Notes under the pieces: model-generated
The model's input: only the letters and a program-made list of their open reading frames with translations
The model's database searches: none
Told to the model about the DNA's origin: nothing
Part shown: positions 35,468 through 44,120 of the stretch, in pieces
Layout of the letters: each line of letters starts with the position of its first letter
Position numbering within the stretch: position 1 is the stretch's first letter
Assembly (NCBI GenBank): GCA_900468065.1
Contig: UBTA01000016.1
Location: 1 to 44,120 of the forward strand
DNA: 44,120 nucleotides
Source: Hyphomicrobiales bacterium
GTDB lineage: Bacteria; Pseudomonadota; Alphaproteobacteria; Rhizobiales; Rhizobiaceae
Direction of reading: 5' to 3'
Program-made: the position numbers and the translations under genes

Positions 35468-36562
35468 ATGTCGCGTACGATTGCCACAGCCTTTGCCGCG
35501 TTGATCCTTGCCGGGTCCGCGACCATTGCCACCGCGCAGGAGCGCGTGGTCAATGTCTACAACTGGTCCGATTATATCGATGCCAGCATTCTCGAAGACT
35601 TCACCAAGGAAACCGGTATCAAGGTCGTTTACGACGTCTTTGACAGCAACGAGATCCTCGAAACCAAGCTGCTTGCAGGCGGCACCGGCTATGACGTCGT
35701 CGTGCCGACGGCGAGCTTCCTGCAGCGCCAGATCGCAGCCGGCGTCTTCCAGAAGCTCGACAAGTCCAAGCTGCCGAACCTGTCCAATATGTGGGATGTG
35801 ATCTCGGACCGTATCCAGAAATACGATCCCGGCAACGAATATGCCGTCGATTATATGTGGGGCACGACCGGCATCGGCTACAATGTCGAAAAGGTGAAGC
35901 AGATCCTCGGCTCGGACGAGCCGCCAACCTGGGACGTGATCTTCAAGCCGGAAGTGGCCGCCAAGTTCAAGGATTGCGGCATCCATATCCTCGATTCCGC
36001 CTCTGACGTCCTGCCATCGGCGCTTGCCTATCTTGGCCTCGACCCGGATAGCCGTACCCCGGACGATCTGAAGAAGGCGGAGGAGCTACTGACATCCATC
36101 CGTCCCTACGTTCGCAAGTTCCACTCGTCGGAATATATCAATGCGCTCGCGAACGGCGATATCTGCCTTGCTGTCGGGTATTCCGGCGACGTCTTCCAGG
36201 CGCGTGACCGTGCTGCCGAAGCCAAGGCTGGTGTAACGGTCAACTACGTTATCCCGCCGACCGGCGCGCAGATGTGGTTCGATGTCATGGCCATCCCCGC
36301 CGATGCGCCGCATGTCGCCGAAGCGCATGAGTTCCTGAACTACATGATGAAGCCGGACGTCGTCGCCAAGGCATCGAACGTCGTCTTCTATGCCAATGGC
36401 AACAAGGCGTCGCAGCAGTTCATCGACAAGGCCGTGCTCGATGACACCGCGATCTATCCGACGCCTGAAGTTCTGGCCAAGCTCTTTACGGTGACACCCT
36501 ATGACGCCAAATCGCAGCGTCTGGTGACGCGGCTCTGGACCAAGGTGGTCACCGGCCAGTAA
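35468..36562 (+). CDS. potF: Putrescine-type ABC transporter substrate-binding protein PotF
   Basis: The 364-residue periplasmic binding protein has a signal peptide (MSRTIATAFAALILAGSATI, cleavage after ATA). The mature start ERVVNVYNWSDYID is the standard opening of PotD/PotF proteins. TKLLAGGTGYDVVVPTASF and the late EAHEFLNYMMKPDVVAKAS are also family-typical. AAGGGGAA precedes the ATG; an open frame back to 35321 is not needed. The gene order with an ATPase and two permeases is that of PotFGHI, so putrescine is the likeliest substrate. Spermidine or another polyamine cannot be excluded. Confidence 0.9.
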   Translation: MSRTIATAFAALILAGSATIATAQERVVNVYNWSDYIDASILEDFTKETGIKVVYDVFDSNEILETKLLAGGTGYDVVVPTASFLQRQIAAGVFQKLDKSKLPNLSNMWDVISDRIQKYDPGNEYAVDYMWGTTGIGYNVEKVKQILGSDEPPTWDVIFKPEVAAKFKDCGIHILDSASDVLPSALAYLGLDPDSRTPDDLKKAEELLTSIRPYVRKFHSSEYINALANGDICLAVGYSGDVFQARDRAAEAKAGVTVNYVIPPTGAQMWFDVMAIPADAPHVAEAHEFLNYMMKPDVVAKASNVVFYANGNKASQQFIDKAVLDDTAIYPTPEVLAKLFTVTPYDAKSQRLVTRLWTKVVTGQ

Positions 36563-36573
36563 GTCGAAAAGAG

Positions 36574-36606
36574 TTGCCCGGACCTGAAATCCGGGCAATT
36601 TTCTTT
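36574..36606 (+). terminator. Terminator-like hairpin between potF and potG
   Basis: TTGCCCGGA and TCCGGGCAA form a perfect nine-base-pair stem with a seven-base loop, followed by TTTTCTTTT. It lies 12 bases after the potF stop, within the transporter operon. It probably terminates part of the transcripts so that PotF is made in excess. Confidence 0.85.
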
Positions 36607-36652
36607 TGTGGCGCTGGGGACGGCGCCGTTTGTGCAAGTCATTCGGGGATAG

Positions 36653-37798
36653 ATGATGAAGTCACTTGGTAGTATCCGGCGTTCCTTCGCTCCTTGGGCC
36701 GATCCCAATTCCGTACCGTTCATCGCGGTCAAGAACGTCACCAAGAAGTTCGGTGATTTCGTTGCGGTCGATGATCTGTCGCTGAATATCTATCCACGCG
36801 AATTCTTCGCGCTGCTCGGCGCGTCGGGCTGCGGCAAGTCAACGCTGCTGCGCATGCTCGCCGGTTTCGAACAGCCGACCTCGGGCGAGATCATCCTCGA
36901 CGGACAAAGCCTTGCCGGCATCCCGCCCTACAAGCGGCCGGTCAACATGATGTTCCAGTCCTACGCGCTGTTTCCGCATATGACCGTCGAAAACAACATC
37001 GCCTTCGGCCTCAAGCAGGACGGCATGCCGAAGGCCGATATCGCCGCGCGCGTCGAGCAGATGCTGAAACTGGTCAAGCTGGACAAATTCGCCAAACGCA
37101 AGCCGCACCAGCTCTCCGGTGGCCAGCGCCAACGTGTGGCGCTTGCCCGGTCGCTGGCCAAGCGCCCGAAGGTTCTCCTGCTGGATGAGCCGCTCGGCGC
37201 GCTCGACAAGAAGCTGCGCGAGGAAACCCAGTTCGAACTGATGGACCTGCAGCAGGAACTTGGCCTGACCTTCGTCGTGGTCACCCATGACCAGGAAGAG
37301 GCCATGACCATGGCCGACCGCATCGCCGTCATGGCGCACGGCAAGGTCGTGCAGGTGGCGACGCCGCCGGAAATCTACGAGGCCCCCAATTCTCGTTTCG
37401 TGGCCGATTTCATCGGCGACGTGAACATTTTTGATGGCAAGGTGTCATCGGCAGGCAACGGCACGGTCGATATCGCCATGGAGACGGGTTTTACCGTGCG
37501 TGTCGCCGCGACCGAACCGCTCGCTACCGGCACCAAGGCCGGCTTTGCCGTCCGCCCGGAAAAGATCCGCGTCGGCCGCGACCGGCCCGCCTGCGCGCCG
37601 CTCAATGCCGCACAGGGTGAAATCTGGGATATCGGTTATCTCGGCGATATGACGGTCTTCCACATCAAGCTGAAGGACGGCAAGGTGATCAAGGCCTCCT
37701 CCCTCAACGCGGTGCGCGCCGTCGAGGACCCCCTTGGCTATGATCAGGAAGTCTGGATTTCGTTCGATGAAAATGCCGGCGTCGTGCTGAAGGATTGA
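36653..37798 (+). CDS. potG: Polyamine ABC transporter ATPase PotG
   Basis: The 381-residue ATPase has Walker A GASGCGKST (about 56-64), Q-loop MFQSYALFPHMTV, signature LSGGQRQRVALARSLA, Walker B VLLLDEPLGALD and switch His in VVTHDQEEA. A C-terminal TOBE domain of PotA/PotG type follows. An N-terminal lead of about 25 residues before FIAVKNVTKKFG is usual for PotG. Tandem ATG codons at 36653 and 36656 are both possible starts. It energises the PotH-PotI channel, four bases before potH. Confidence 0.93.
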   Translation: MMKSLGSIRRSFAPWADPNSVPFIAVKNVTKKFGDFVAVDDLSLNIYPREFFALLGASGCGKSTLLRMLAGFEQPTSGEIILDGQSLAGIPPYKRPVNMMFQSYALFPHMTVENNIAFGLKQDGMPKADIAARVEQMLKLVKLDKFAKRKPHQLSGGQRQRVALARSLAKRPKVLLLDEPLGALDKKLREETQFELMDLQQELGLTFVVVTHDQEEAMTMADRIAVMAHGKVVQVATPPEIYEAPNSRFVADFIGDVNIFDGKVSSAGNGTVDIAMETGFTVRVAATEPLATGTKAGFAVRPEKIRVGRDRPACAPLNAAQGEIWDIGYLGDMTVFHIKLKDGKVIKASSLNAVRAVEDPLGYDQEVWISFDENAGVVLKD

Positions 37799-37802
37799 AG
37801 CC

Positions 37803-38714
37803 ATGGCAAAATTCGGATCGGCTTTGTTCAACCGGCTGGTGATCATCATCCCCTATGCCTGGTTGCTGTTCTTCTTCCTGATACCCTTCTTTATCGTCTT
37901 GCGGATTTCGCTCTCGGAAACCGCCGTCGCCATGCCGCCTTATCTGCCGGTGTTCGACCTCGCGTCCGGCTTTGGCGGGTTCATCGACAACATCAAGCAG
38001 TTCTCGATCGACAACTACATCTGGCTGACCGAAGACGCGCTCTATACCAAGGCCTATGCTTCCAGCCTCTGGATCGCCGGTGTCTCGACAATCCTGACGC
38101 TGCTGATCGCCTATCCGGTGGCTTACGGCATGGCGCAGGCGCCCAACACGATCCGCCCGACGCTGTTGATGCTGGTCATTCTGCCGTTCTGGACGAGCTT
38201 CCTGATCCGCGTCTATGCCTGGATCGCCATCCTGAAACCGGAGGGGCTGCTCAACCAGTTGCTCTTGACGCTCGGGCTAATCGACCAGCCGCTGATCATC
38301 CTCAACACCAACTGGGCGATCTATATCGGTATCGTCTATTCCTACTTGCCGTTCATGGTCCTGCCGATCTATTCGTCACTGGAAAAGATGGACCACAGCC
38401 TGACCGAGGCAGCCCAGGATCTCGGCTGCACGCCGATCCGGGCCTTCTGGCGCGTCACATTTCCACTCTCCATGCCCGGTGTCGTCGCCGGCTGCATGCT
38501 GGTGTTCATTCCGGCCGTCGGCGAATTTGTTATCCCGGATCTGCTCGGCGGCTCCGAGACGCTGATGATCGGCAAGACCTTGTGGAACGAGTTCAACGCC
38601 AACCGTGACTGGCCGGTATCCGCAGCCGTGGCGACTATCCTTCTGCTCATTCTCGTAGTGCCGATCATGTTCTTCCAGCATGCGCAGGCCAAAGCCGACG
38701 CCGAGGGGAGATAG
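37803..38714 (+). CDS. potH: Polyamine ABC transporter permease PotH
   Basis: The 303-residue inner-membrane permease has an N-terminal helix (LVIIIPYAWLLFFFLIPFFI) and a short periplasmic loop region, then the permease core with six spans. The ATPase-contact loop SLTEAAQDLGCTPIRAFWRV precedes TFPLSMPGVVAGCML. This matches the PotB/PotH family. It begins four bases after potG and ends two bases before potI, so the genes are tightly coupled. Confidence 0.92.
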   Translation: MAKFGSALFNRLVIIIPYAWLLFFFLIPFFIVLRISLSETAVAMPPYLPVFDLASGFGGFIDNIKQFSIDNYIWLTEDALYTKAYASSLWIAGVSTILTLLIAYPVAYGMAQAPNTIRPTLLMLVILPFWTSFLIRVYAWIAILKPEGLLNQLLLTLGLIDQPLIILNTNWAIYIGIVYSYLPFMVLPIYSSLEKMDHSLTEAAQDLGCTPIRAFWRVTFPLSMPGVVAGCMLVFIPAVGEFVIPDLLGGSETLMIGKTLWNEFNANRDWPVSAAVATILLLILVVPIMFFQHAQAKADAEGR

Positions 38715-38716
38715 TC

Positions 38717-39532
38717 ATGCAGCGCTGGTCCCGTTTCAATATCGCCTCCATCGTTATCGGCTTTGCCTTTCTCTATCTGCCGATCGTGTTGCTGGTGATC
38801 TTCTCCTTCAACGAATCCAAGCTGGTCACCGTCTGGGCGGGTTTCTCGACCAAATGGTACGTGCAGCTGTTCCACAATCAGGCGCTTCTCGATGCCGCCT
38901 GGGTGACGATCCGCGTCGGTTTGATTTCGGCAACGATCGCGACGGTTCTGGGCACGATGGCAGCGCTTGCCATGACACGTTACACCCGCTTTCGCGGCCG
39001 CATGCTGTTCTCCGGGATGATCTACGCGCCGCTGGTCATGCCCGAAGTCATCACCGGCCTGTCGATGCTGCTTCTATTTGTCGCCATTGGTTTCGATCGC
39101 GGCTTCTGGACGCTGACGCTCGCTCACATCACCTTCACCATGTGCTTCGTCGCCGTCGTCGTGCAATCCCGGCTTTTGAGCTTCGATCGGTCGATCGAAG
39201 AGGCAGCAATGGATCTTGGCGCCACGCCGGTGGCAACCTTCCTGCAAGTGACCTTGCCCGTCATCGCACCGGCGGTCTTTTCCGGTTGGGTGCTTGCCTT
39301 CACGCTGTCGCTGGACGATCTGGTGATCTCGAGCTTCACCTCCGGCCCCGGCGCCACCACCCTGCCGATGCGCATCTACAGTCAGGTTCGGCTGGGCGTG
39401 ACGCCCGAAATCAACGCCGTCTGCACCATCCTGATCGGCATCGTCGCCATTGGCGTGCTGATCGCCTCGGTGGTGTCGCGCCGTAGGGAAATCCAGCGCG
39501 TCAAGGACGAGCAGGCAGCGTTCGCGCATTGA
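38717..39532 (+). CDS. potI: Polyamine ABC transporter permease PotI
   Basis: The 271-residue permease is of PotC/PotI type, with a first helix FAFLYLPIVLLVIFSFNES. The EAA loop is SIEEAAMDLGATPVATFLQV, followed by TLPVIAPAVFSGWVLAFTLS. SLDDLVISSFTSGPGATTLP is a strong family mark. It completes the potFGHI operon and converges on the DUF6460-like gene. Confidence 0.93.
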   Translation: MQRWSRFNIASIVIGFAFLYLPIVLLVIFSFNESKLVTVWAGFSTKWYVQLFHNQALLDAAWVTIRVGLISATIATVLGTMAALAMTRYTRFRGRMLFSGMIYAPLVMPEVITGLSMLLLFVAIGFDRGFWTLTLAHITFTMCFVAVVVQSRLLSFDRSIEEAAMDLGATPVATFLQVTLPVIAPAVFSGWVLAFTLSLDDLVISSFTSGPGATTLPMRIYSQVRLGVTPEINAVCTILIGIVAIGVLIASVVSRRREIQRVKDEQAAFAH

Positions 39533-39551
39533 TGCGAATAGGGGACGTGCG

Positions 39552-39818
39552 TCAGTCGCGCTCGCGTTCTCTTTCACGTGGCGGCAGGAAAACGTAGGTC
39601 AGCAGCCAGATCGGCAGCACGATCATCGAACCGAGCATGATGTTCGGCAGTGCCCAGTTGCTGAAGCGGAGCAGGTGCGCCCACAGCACATCCGGCGTCA
39701 GTCCCGCCTGCTCGAGGATCTGCGCCGAGGATATGTTGAAGATCGAAAGCCCGGCACCCGTCAGCAGCGATGCCAGTGAAATTTTGAGCAAGGCGGCAAG
39801 GAAGCGCAGCACGGACAC
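39552..39818 (-). CDS. Small DUF6460-like membrane protein
   Basis: The 88-residue protein has two hydrophobic spans (about 4-25 and 58-78) around LEQAGLTPDVLWAHLLRFSN, and a charged PPRERERERD tail. I recognise the spacing and the GLTPDxxW and WALPNIMLGSMIVLPIWLLT blocks as like DUF6460, a small alphaproteobacterial membrane family without known function. It lies 65 bases downstream of the AsmA-family gene on the same strand, so co-transcription is likely and an envelope role is plausible. Confidence 0.75.
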   Translation of the reverse strand: MSVLRFLAALLKISLASLLTGAGLSIFNISSAQILEQAGLTPDVLWAHLLRFSNWALPNIMLGSMIVLPIWLLTYVFLPPRERERERD

Positions 39819-39883
39819 ATCTCCTGTGGGCTGATTCGTCCGCTTATCTTAGAATGCCCTGTGACAAAGTCGATCGGGCCTGC

Positions 39884-41719
39884 TCATGGCTGTGTGGTGC
39901 GCGCGGGCAGGGGGGAAATGACCGGGTTCGGCCACCTGCCGTCGGCAAAGAAGCGAACGGCAGGCGTTGCGGTATCGTCTGCCCGGATGGCACCGGCAAG
40001 CGCCAATTTCCCGTTCGTGAAGGGAATGGTTCCGGCAAGAGACAACGTCTTTCCTTCGCCCGTTATGCCCGCCGTGGTCAGTTCGACAACGCCCTTGCGC
40101 AAGGTTCCAGCGATCTCAGCCCTGATGAAGGTGAACGAACCGTTGGTGGCGTGGCTGATGTTGAAAACGTGGCCCAGCGTGGCAAGCCGCTCGAATTCCG
40201 GCAGGTCGAAATTCACCACGGTGCCATTGTTCGCCGCGTAGCGAAATTCTCCGGAAACGCCATCGGCCGTCATTTTCGACAGCGGCTCGGCGGTCGATAG
40301 GTCCAGGCTCAGCATACCCCGGCCAAGCGGCAACGGTCCTGCTAGGCCAAGACTGGCTGAAACGGACGCGAGATCTGCATTCTTCAGCGCAAGCTGCACT
40401 TGTCCGCCTTCGCCGCCGTCATTGGCAAGGGCGAGGCGGCCGCTGAGCGAGCCATCGGCAAAGGTGCCGTCACCGATATCGATGGATGCACGGCCGTTTT
40501 CCACCATGATACCGGCGGCAACATCCGTCAGGGCCGCAGGACCATAACTGATCTCTTGTGCCGACAGGCGGAGATCAAGACTGATCTGCTTGAGTAAAGC
40601 CATCTCCGGACCATTCCCGGTGCTAGCTTCCTGGCGAAGCGGGAAAACCGAAGAGAGAAGTGGCGTCAGGTTCAGCCGGTCAAAGGCGAGCGTGCCATCG
40701 ATGCGCGGGCCGCGAGACTGATCCCACGCCACACCGAGGACGCCTGTCGCGTCGGAATCATCCAGAGACAGCGAAAGGTTGTCCATCTTCAAGGTCTGGG
40801 CGGACACGGTCATGCTGGTATCGATGCTGACCGATCCGGTCACAGCAAGCGGCTGCGGCTCGTCTCGGAACCAGGCCAAAAGCGCGCTAACCGATTTTGC
40901 CTTGAGCTGAAGCTGGCCGGTCGCGAAAGGGCGGATTGAAGCGTTGCCGTTGCCGTCGAAACTGAAGGTCAGCGGCAGGGAATTGAACGATGCCTGGAAC
41001 GTGCTGTTTTGGCCGGAAAGCAGCATCAAGGGTTCATTGCAGGTGATGGTCCCTTGAACCTTCACGCCATTCATGAGGGCGGAAAGGTCTGCGCTCATCC
41101 GCGTGGTCGGGGTCCGCCATTGCACGGAGCCGGTGATCGCGCTGATGCGATGCGTGCTGGACGTAACGCGGTCGCTCAATTCGAGCGTACCGTTGACGAT
41201 CTCGACATCGCCGATCGGCGTATTGCGGGCGGTGGACGGCGTCTTGCTCGAGGCGTCGGCTATGGCATCGGCCATCCAGCCGGCACGCCGCCAGTTGAAC
41301 GTTCCGTCGAGGCGGCGCTCCACTTTGAAAACCGGATTGACCAGATGGAAATCATAGAACACGGGCGTACCGCGCAGGGCGGCAAGAATATCGAACCCTG
41401 CCGCAATCGCGTCGGCCTTCGCCAGCAGTTCCGGTGCGGCCGCATCGCCGCCTTCGAAGGTGACATTGCGGAGCGTCAGGACCGGGTGCGGCCAGAAGCT
41501 GATCTGTGGATCGCCGGCAATATTTGCCCGCGCGCCCGTCCACGAAGACAGCACGTCCTCCATGTTCGTCTTGACGTTGGCCGTCGAGACGAACAGCGGC
41601 AAGGCGATTTTAAACAGAGCAGTAAGGACGACCGCGCTGACAAGAAGCCATGCGACAGTACGCGACAGAAAAAATGCCTGCCATCCGATTTTTTTGCTGC
41701 TGGTAAAGAATTGCCTCAT
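39884..41719 (-). CDS. AsmA-family envelope protein
   Basis: The 611-residue protein has one N-terminal membrane helix (about 20-44, VAWLLVSAVVLTALFKIALP) and a long beta-rich periplasmic part. AsmA-type N-terminal features include the segment ARANIAGDPQISFWPHPVLT, LRNVTFEGG, and an ADAIAAGFDILAALRGTPVF-like stretch. The C-terminal AsmA_2 region (LSLAGTIPFTNGKLALAGAI) follows. AsmA proteins are repeating beta-groove proteins linked to lipid transport and outer-membrane homeostasis. The frame is open to a TTG at 41740; I chose the ATG at 41719. It diverges from acetoacetyl-CoA synthetase, and DUF6460 is probably in the same operon. Confidence 0.86.
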   Translation of the reverse strand: MRQFFTSSKKIGWQAFFLSRTVAWLLVSAVVLTALFKIALPLFVSTANVKTNMEDVLSSWTGARANIAGDPQISFWPHPVLTLRNVTFEGGDAAAPELLAKADAIAAGFDILAALRGTPVFYDFHLVNPVFKVERRLDGTFNWRRAGWMADAIADASSKTPSTARNTPIGDVEIVNGTLELSDRVTSSTHRISAITGSVQWRTPTTRMSADLSALMNGVKVQGTITCNEPLMLLSGQNSTFQASFNSLPLTFSFDGNGNASIRPFATGQLQLKAKSVSALLAWFRDEPQPLAVTGSVSIDTSMTVSAQTLKMDNLSLSLDDSDATGVLGVAWDQSRGPRIDGTLAFDRLNLTPLLSSVFPLRQEASTGNGPEMALLKQISLDLRLSAQEISYGPAALTDVAAGIMVENGRASIDIGDGTFADGSLSGRLALANDGGEGGQVQLALKNADLASVSASLGLAGPLPLGRGMLSLDLSTAEPLSKMTADGVSGEFRYAANNGTVVNFDLPEFERLATLGHVFNISHATNGSFTFIRAEIAGTLRKGVVELTTAGITGEGKTLSLAGTIPFTNGKLALAGAIRADDTATPAVRFFADGRWPNPVISPLPARTTQP

Positions 41720-41790
41720 GGCCGTCCGGGGCACTTTCAATCGGTTTGAACGGCCTCTGGATAGGCTTTCATCGCTCAGAAATCAAACGG

Positions 41791-41819
41791 TTGACACGCG
41801 AAATGTCGCAACTGCTACA
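41791..41819 (+). promoter_or_regulatory. Candidate promoter of the acetoacetyl-CoA synthetase gene
   Basis: TTGACA at 41791-41796 is a consensus -35 element. GCTACA at 41814-41819 is a plausible -10 with a 17-base spacer. It lies 74 bases before the start codon. Confidence 0.45.
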
Positions 41820-41893
41820 GCCATCATTTGCGCGGCCTGTTTATCTTGCGTCGCAGCATGATATAGAGGCTGACTTGGGAAGCGGAGGAAAAA

Positions 41894-43846
<1,953 letters not shown>

Positions 43847-44070
43847 GTTCGGCGCGTTAACGATTTCGGGCTCGCCGAATTAACCAAAGCTTAGGTCTTA
43901 CGGGCCGATGCTTAAAATTTGCGGGTTGGCTGGAAAGGTTTTGTTTACGAATGGCAGCGCATTGTGATCTCAACTTGAGGCCACCCGATGTGGGGTTGGC
44001 TTTGGCAGAGATGCCGGCGCAGACATGATGTCATTACCTCTCGAGCACCTGTTTTAGCATTTAACTTATC
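43847..44070 (+). other. Gene-free stretch, candidate 3' UTR or small RNA
   Basis: No reading frame of note occurs in these 224 bases. TTCGG and CCGAA make a short hairpin just after the stop (about 43864-43878). CTCAA and TTGAG arms lie at about 43969-43979. The stretch ends at the strong terminator at 44071-44099. A terminator this far from the gene suggests either a long 3' untranslated region or an independent small RNA of roughly 100-180 bases. No known RNA family is recognised. Confidence 0.4.
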
Positions 44071-44099
44071 GAGGCAGCTTCCCAGCTGCCTCTTTTTTT
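44071..44099 (+). terminator. Strong intrinsic terminator
   Basis: GAGGCAGCT and AGCTGCCTC form a perfect nine-base-pair stem closed by TCCC and followed by seven T. It is the second textbook intrinsic terminator of the window, after that of the agl operon, and lies 224 bases past the last stop codon. Confidence 0.93.
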
Positions 44100-44120
44100 G
44101 TATTCAAAGTAAACCTCCAC

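Overview
The window looks like chromosomal DNA of an alphaproteobacterium of the family Rhizobiaceae (Rhizobium/Agrobacterium/Sinorhizobium group). Reasons are the GC-rich coding style, an aglR-aglEFGAK alpha-glucoside locus close to zwf-pgl-edd, and aceA with its divergent regulator followed by potFGHI and an acetoacetyl-CoA synthetase. From memory, Sinorhizobium meliloti and Agrobacterium have similar neighbourhoods; I could not run a comparison. I see no phage, insertion sequence, integrase, CRISPR array, rRNA or tRNA gene.

Region 1 (1-6815) is a polysaccharide export locus: a partial GT2 glycosyltransferase, a GT4-type glycosyltransferase, a WecG/TagA-type glycosyltransferase, an uncharacterised DUF6492-like protein, a Wzx-type flippase and a Wzz/GumC-type chain-length protein. 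It has the parts of a Wzx-dependent surface polysaccharide, perhaps an adhesin of the holdfast/unipolar polysaccharide kind, but no polymerase, priming transferase or outer-membrane exporter is in view.

Region 2 (7017-15988) holds folD and then the alpha-glucoside locus: the LacI-type repressor aglR diverges from aglE-F-G-A-K, which encodes a binding protein, two permeases, an alpha-glucosidase and an ATPase and ends at a strong terminator. Two near-identical palindromes, one before aglR and one before aglE, are likely AglR operators.

Region 3 (16134-24919) has a PilZ-like protein, a GFA-type zinc protein, a frameshifted Asp/Glu racemase, the Entner-Doudoroff genes zwf-pgl-edd, and puuA-puuB for putrescine breakdown. 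Sugars released by AglA would enter catabolism through zwf-pgl-edd. A near match to the AglR palindrome lies before zwf.

Region 4 (25083-30874) has a BaiN/YhiN-type flavoprotein, a 51-residue membrane protein, a chemoreceptor, a possible 50-residue ORF with a strong ribosome binding site, and a LysR-type regulator.

Region 5 (30895-44120) holds isocitrate lyase with a small partner gene and a divergent ScfR/RamB-type regulator, a fatty acid desaturase, a putrescine-type ABC transporter (potFGHI), a DUF6460-like membrane protein, an AsmA-family protein and acetoacetyl-CoA synthetase. Common themes are acetyl-CoA/C2 metabolism and polyamine uptake and breakdown. The window ends in a gene-free stretch closed by a very strong terminator.

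I found no clear, wholly new multi-gene system. The items most worth following up are the repeats between aceA and its regulator, the AglR-like site at zwf, the uncharacterised protein in the polysaccharide operon, the small ORF facing the LysR gene, and the possible non-coding transcript at the right end.
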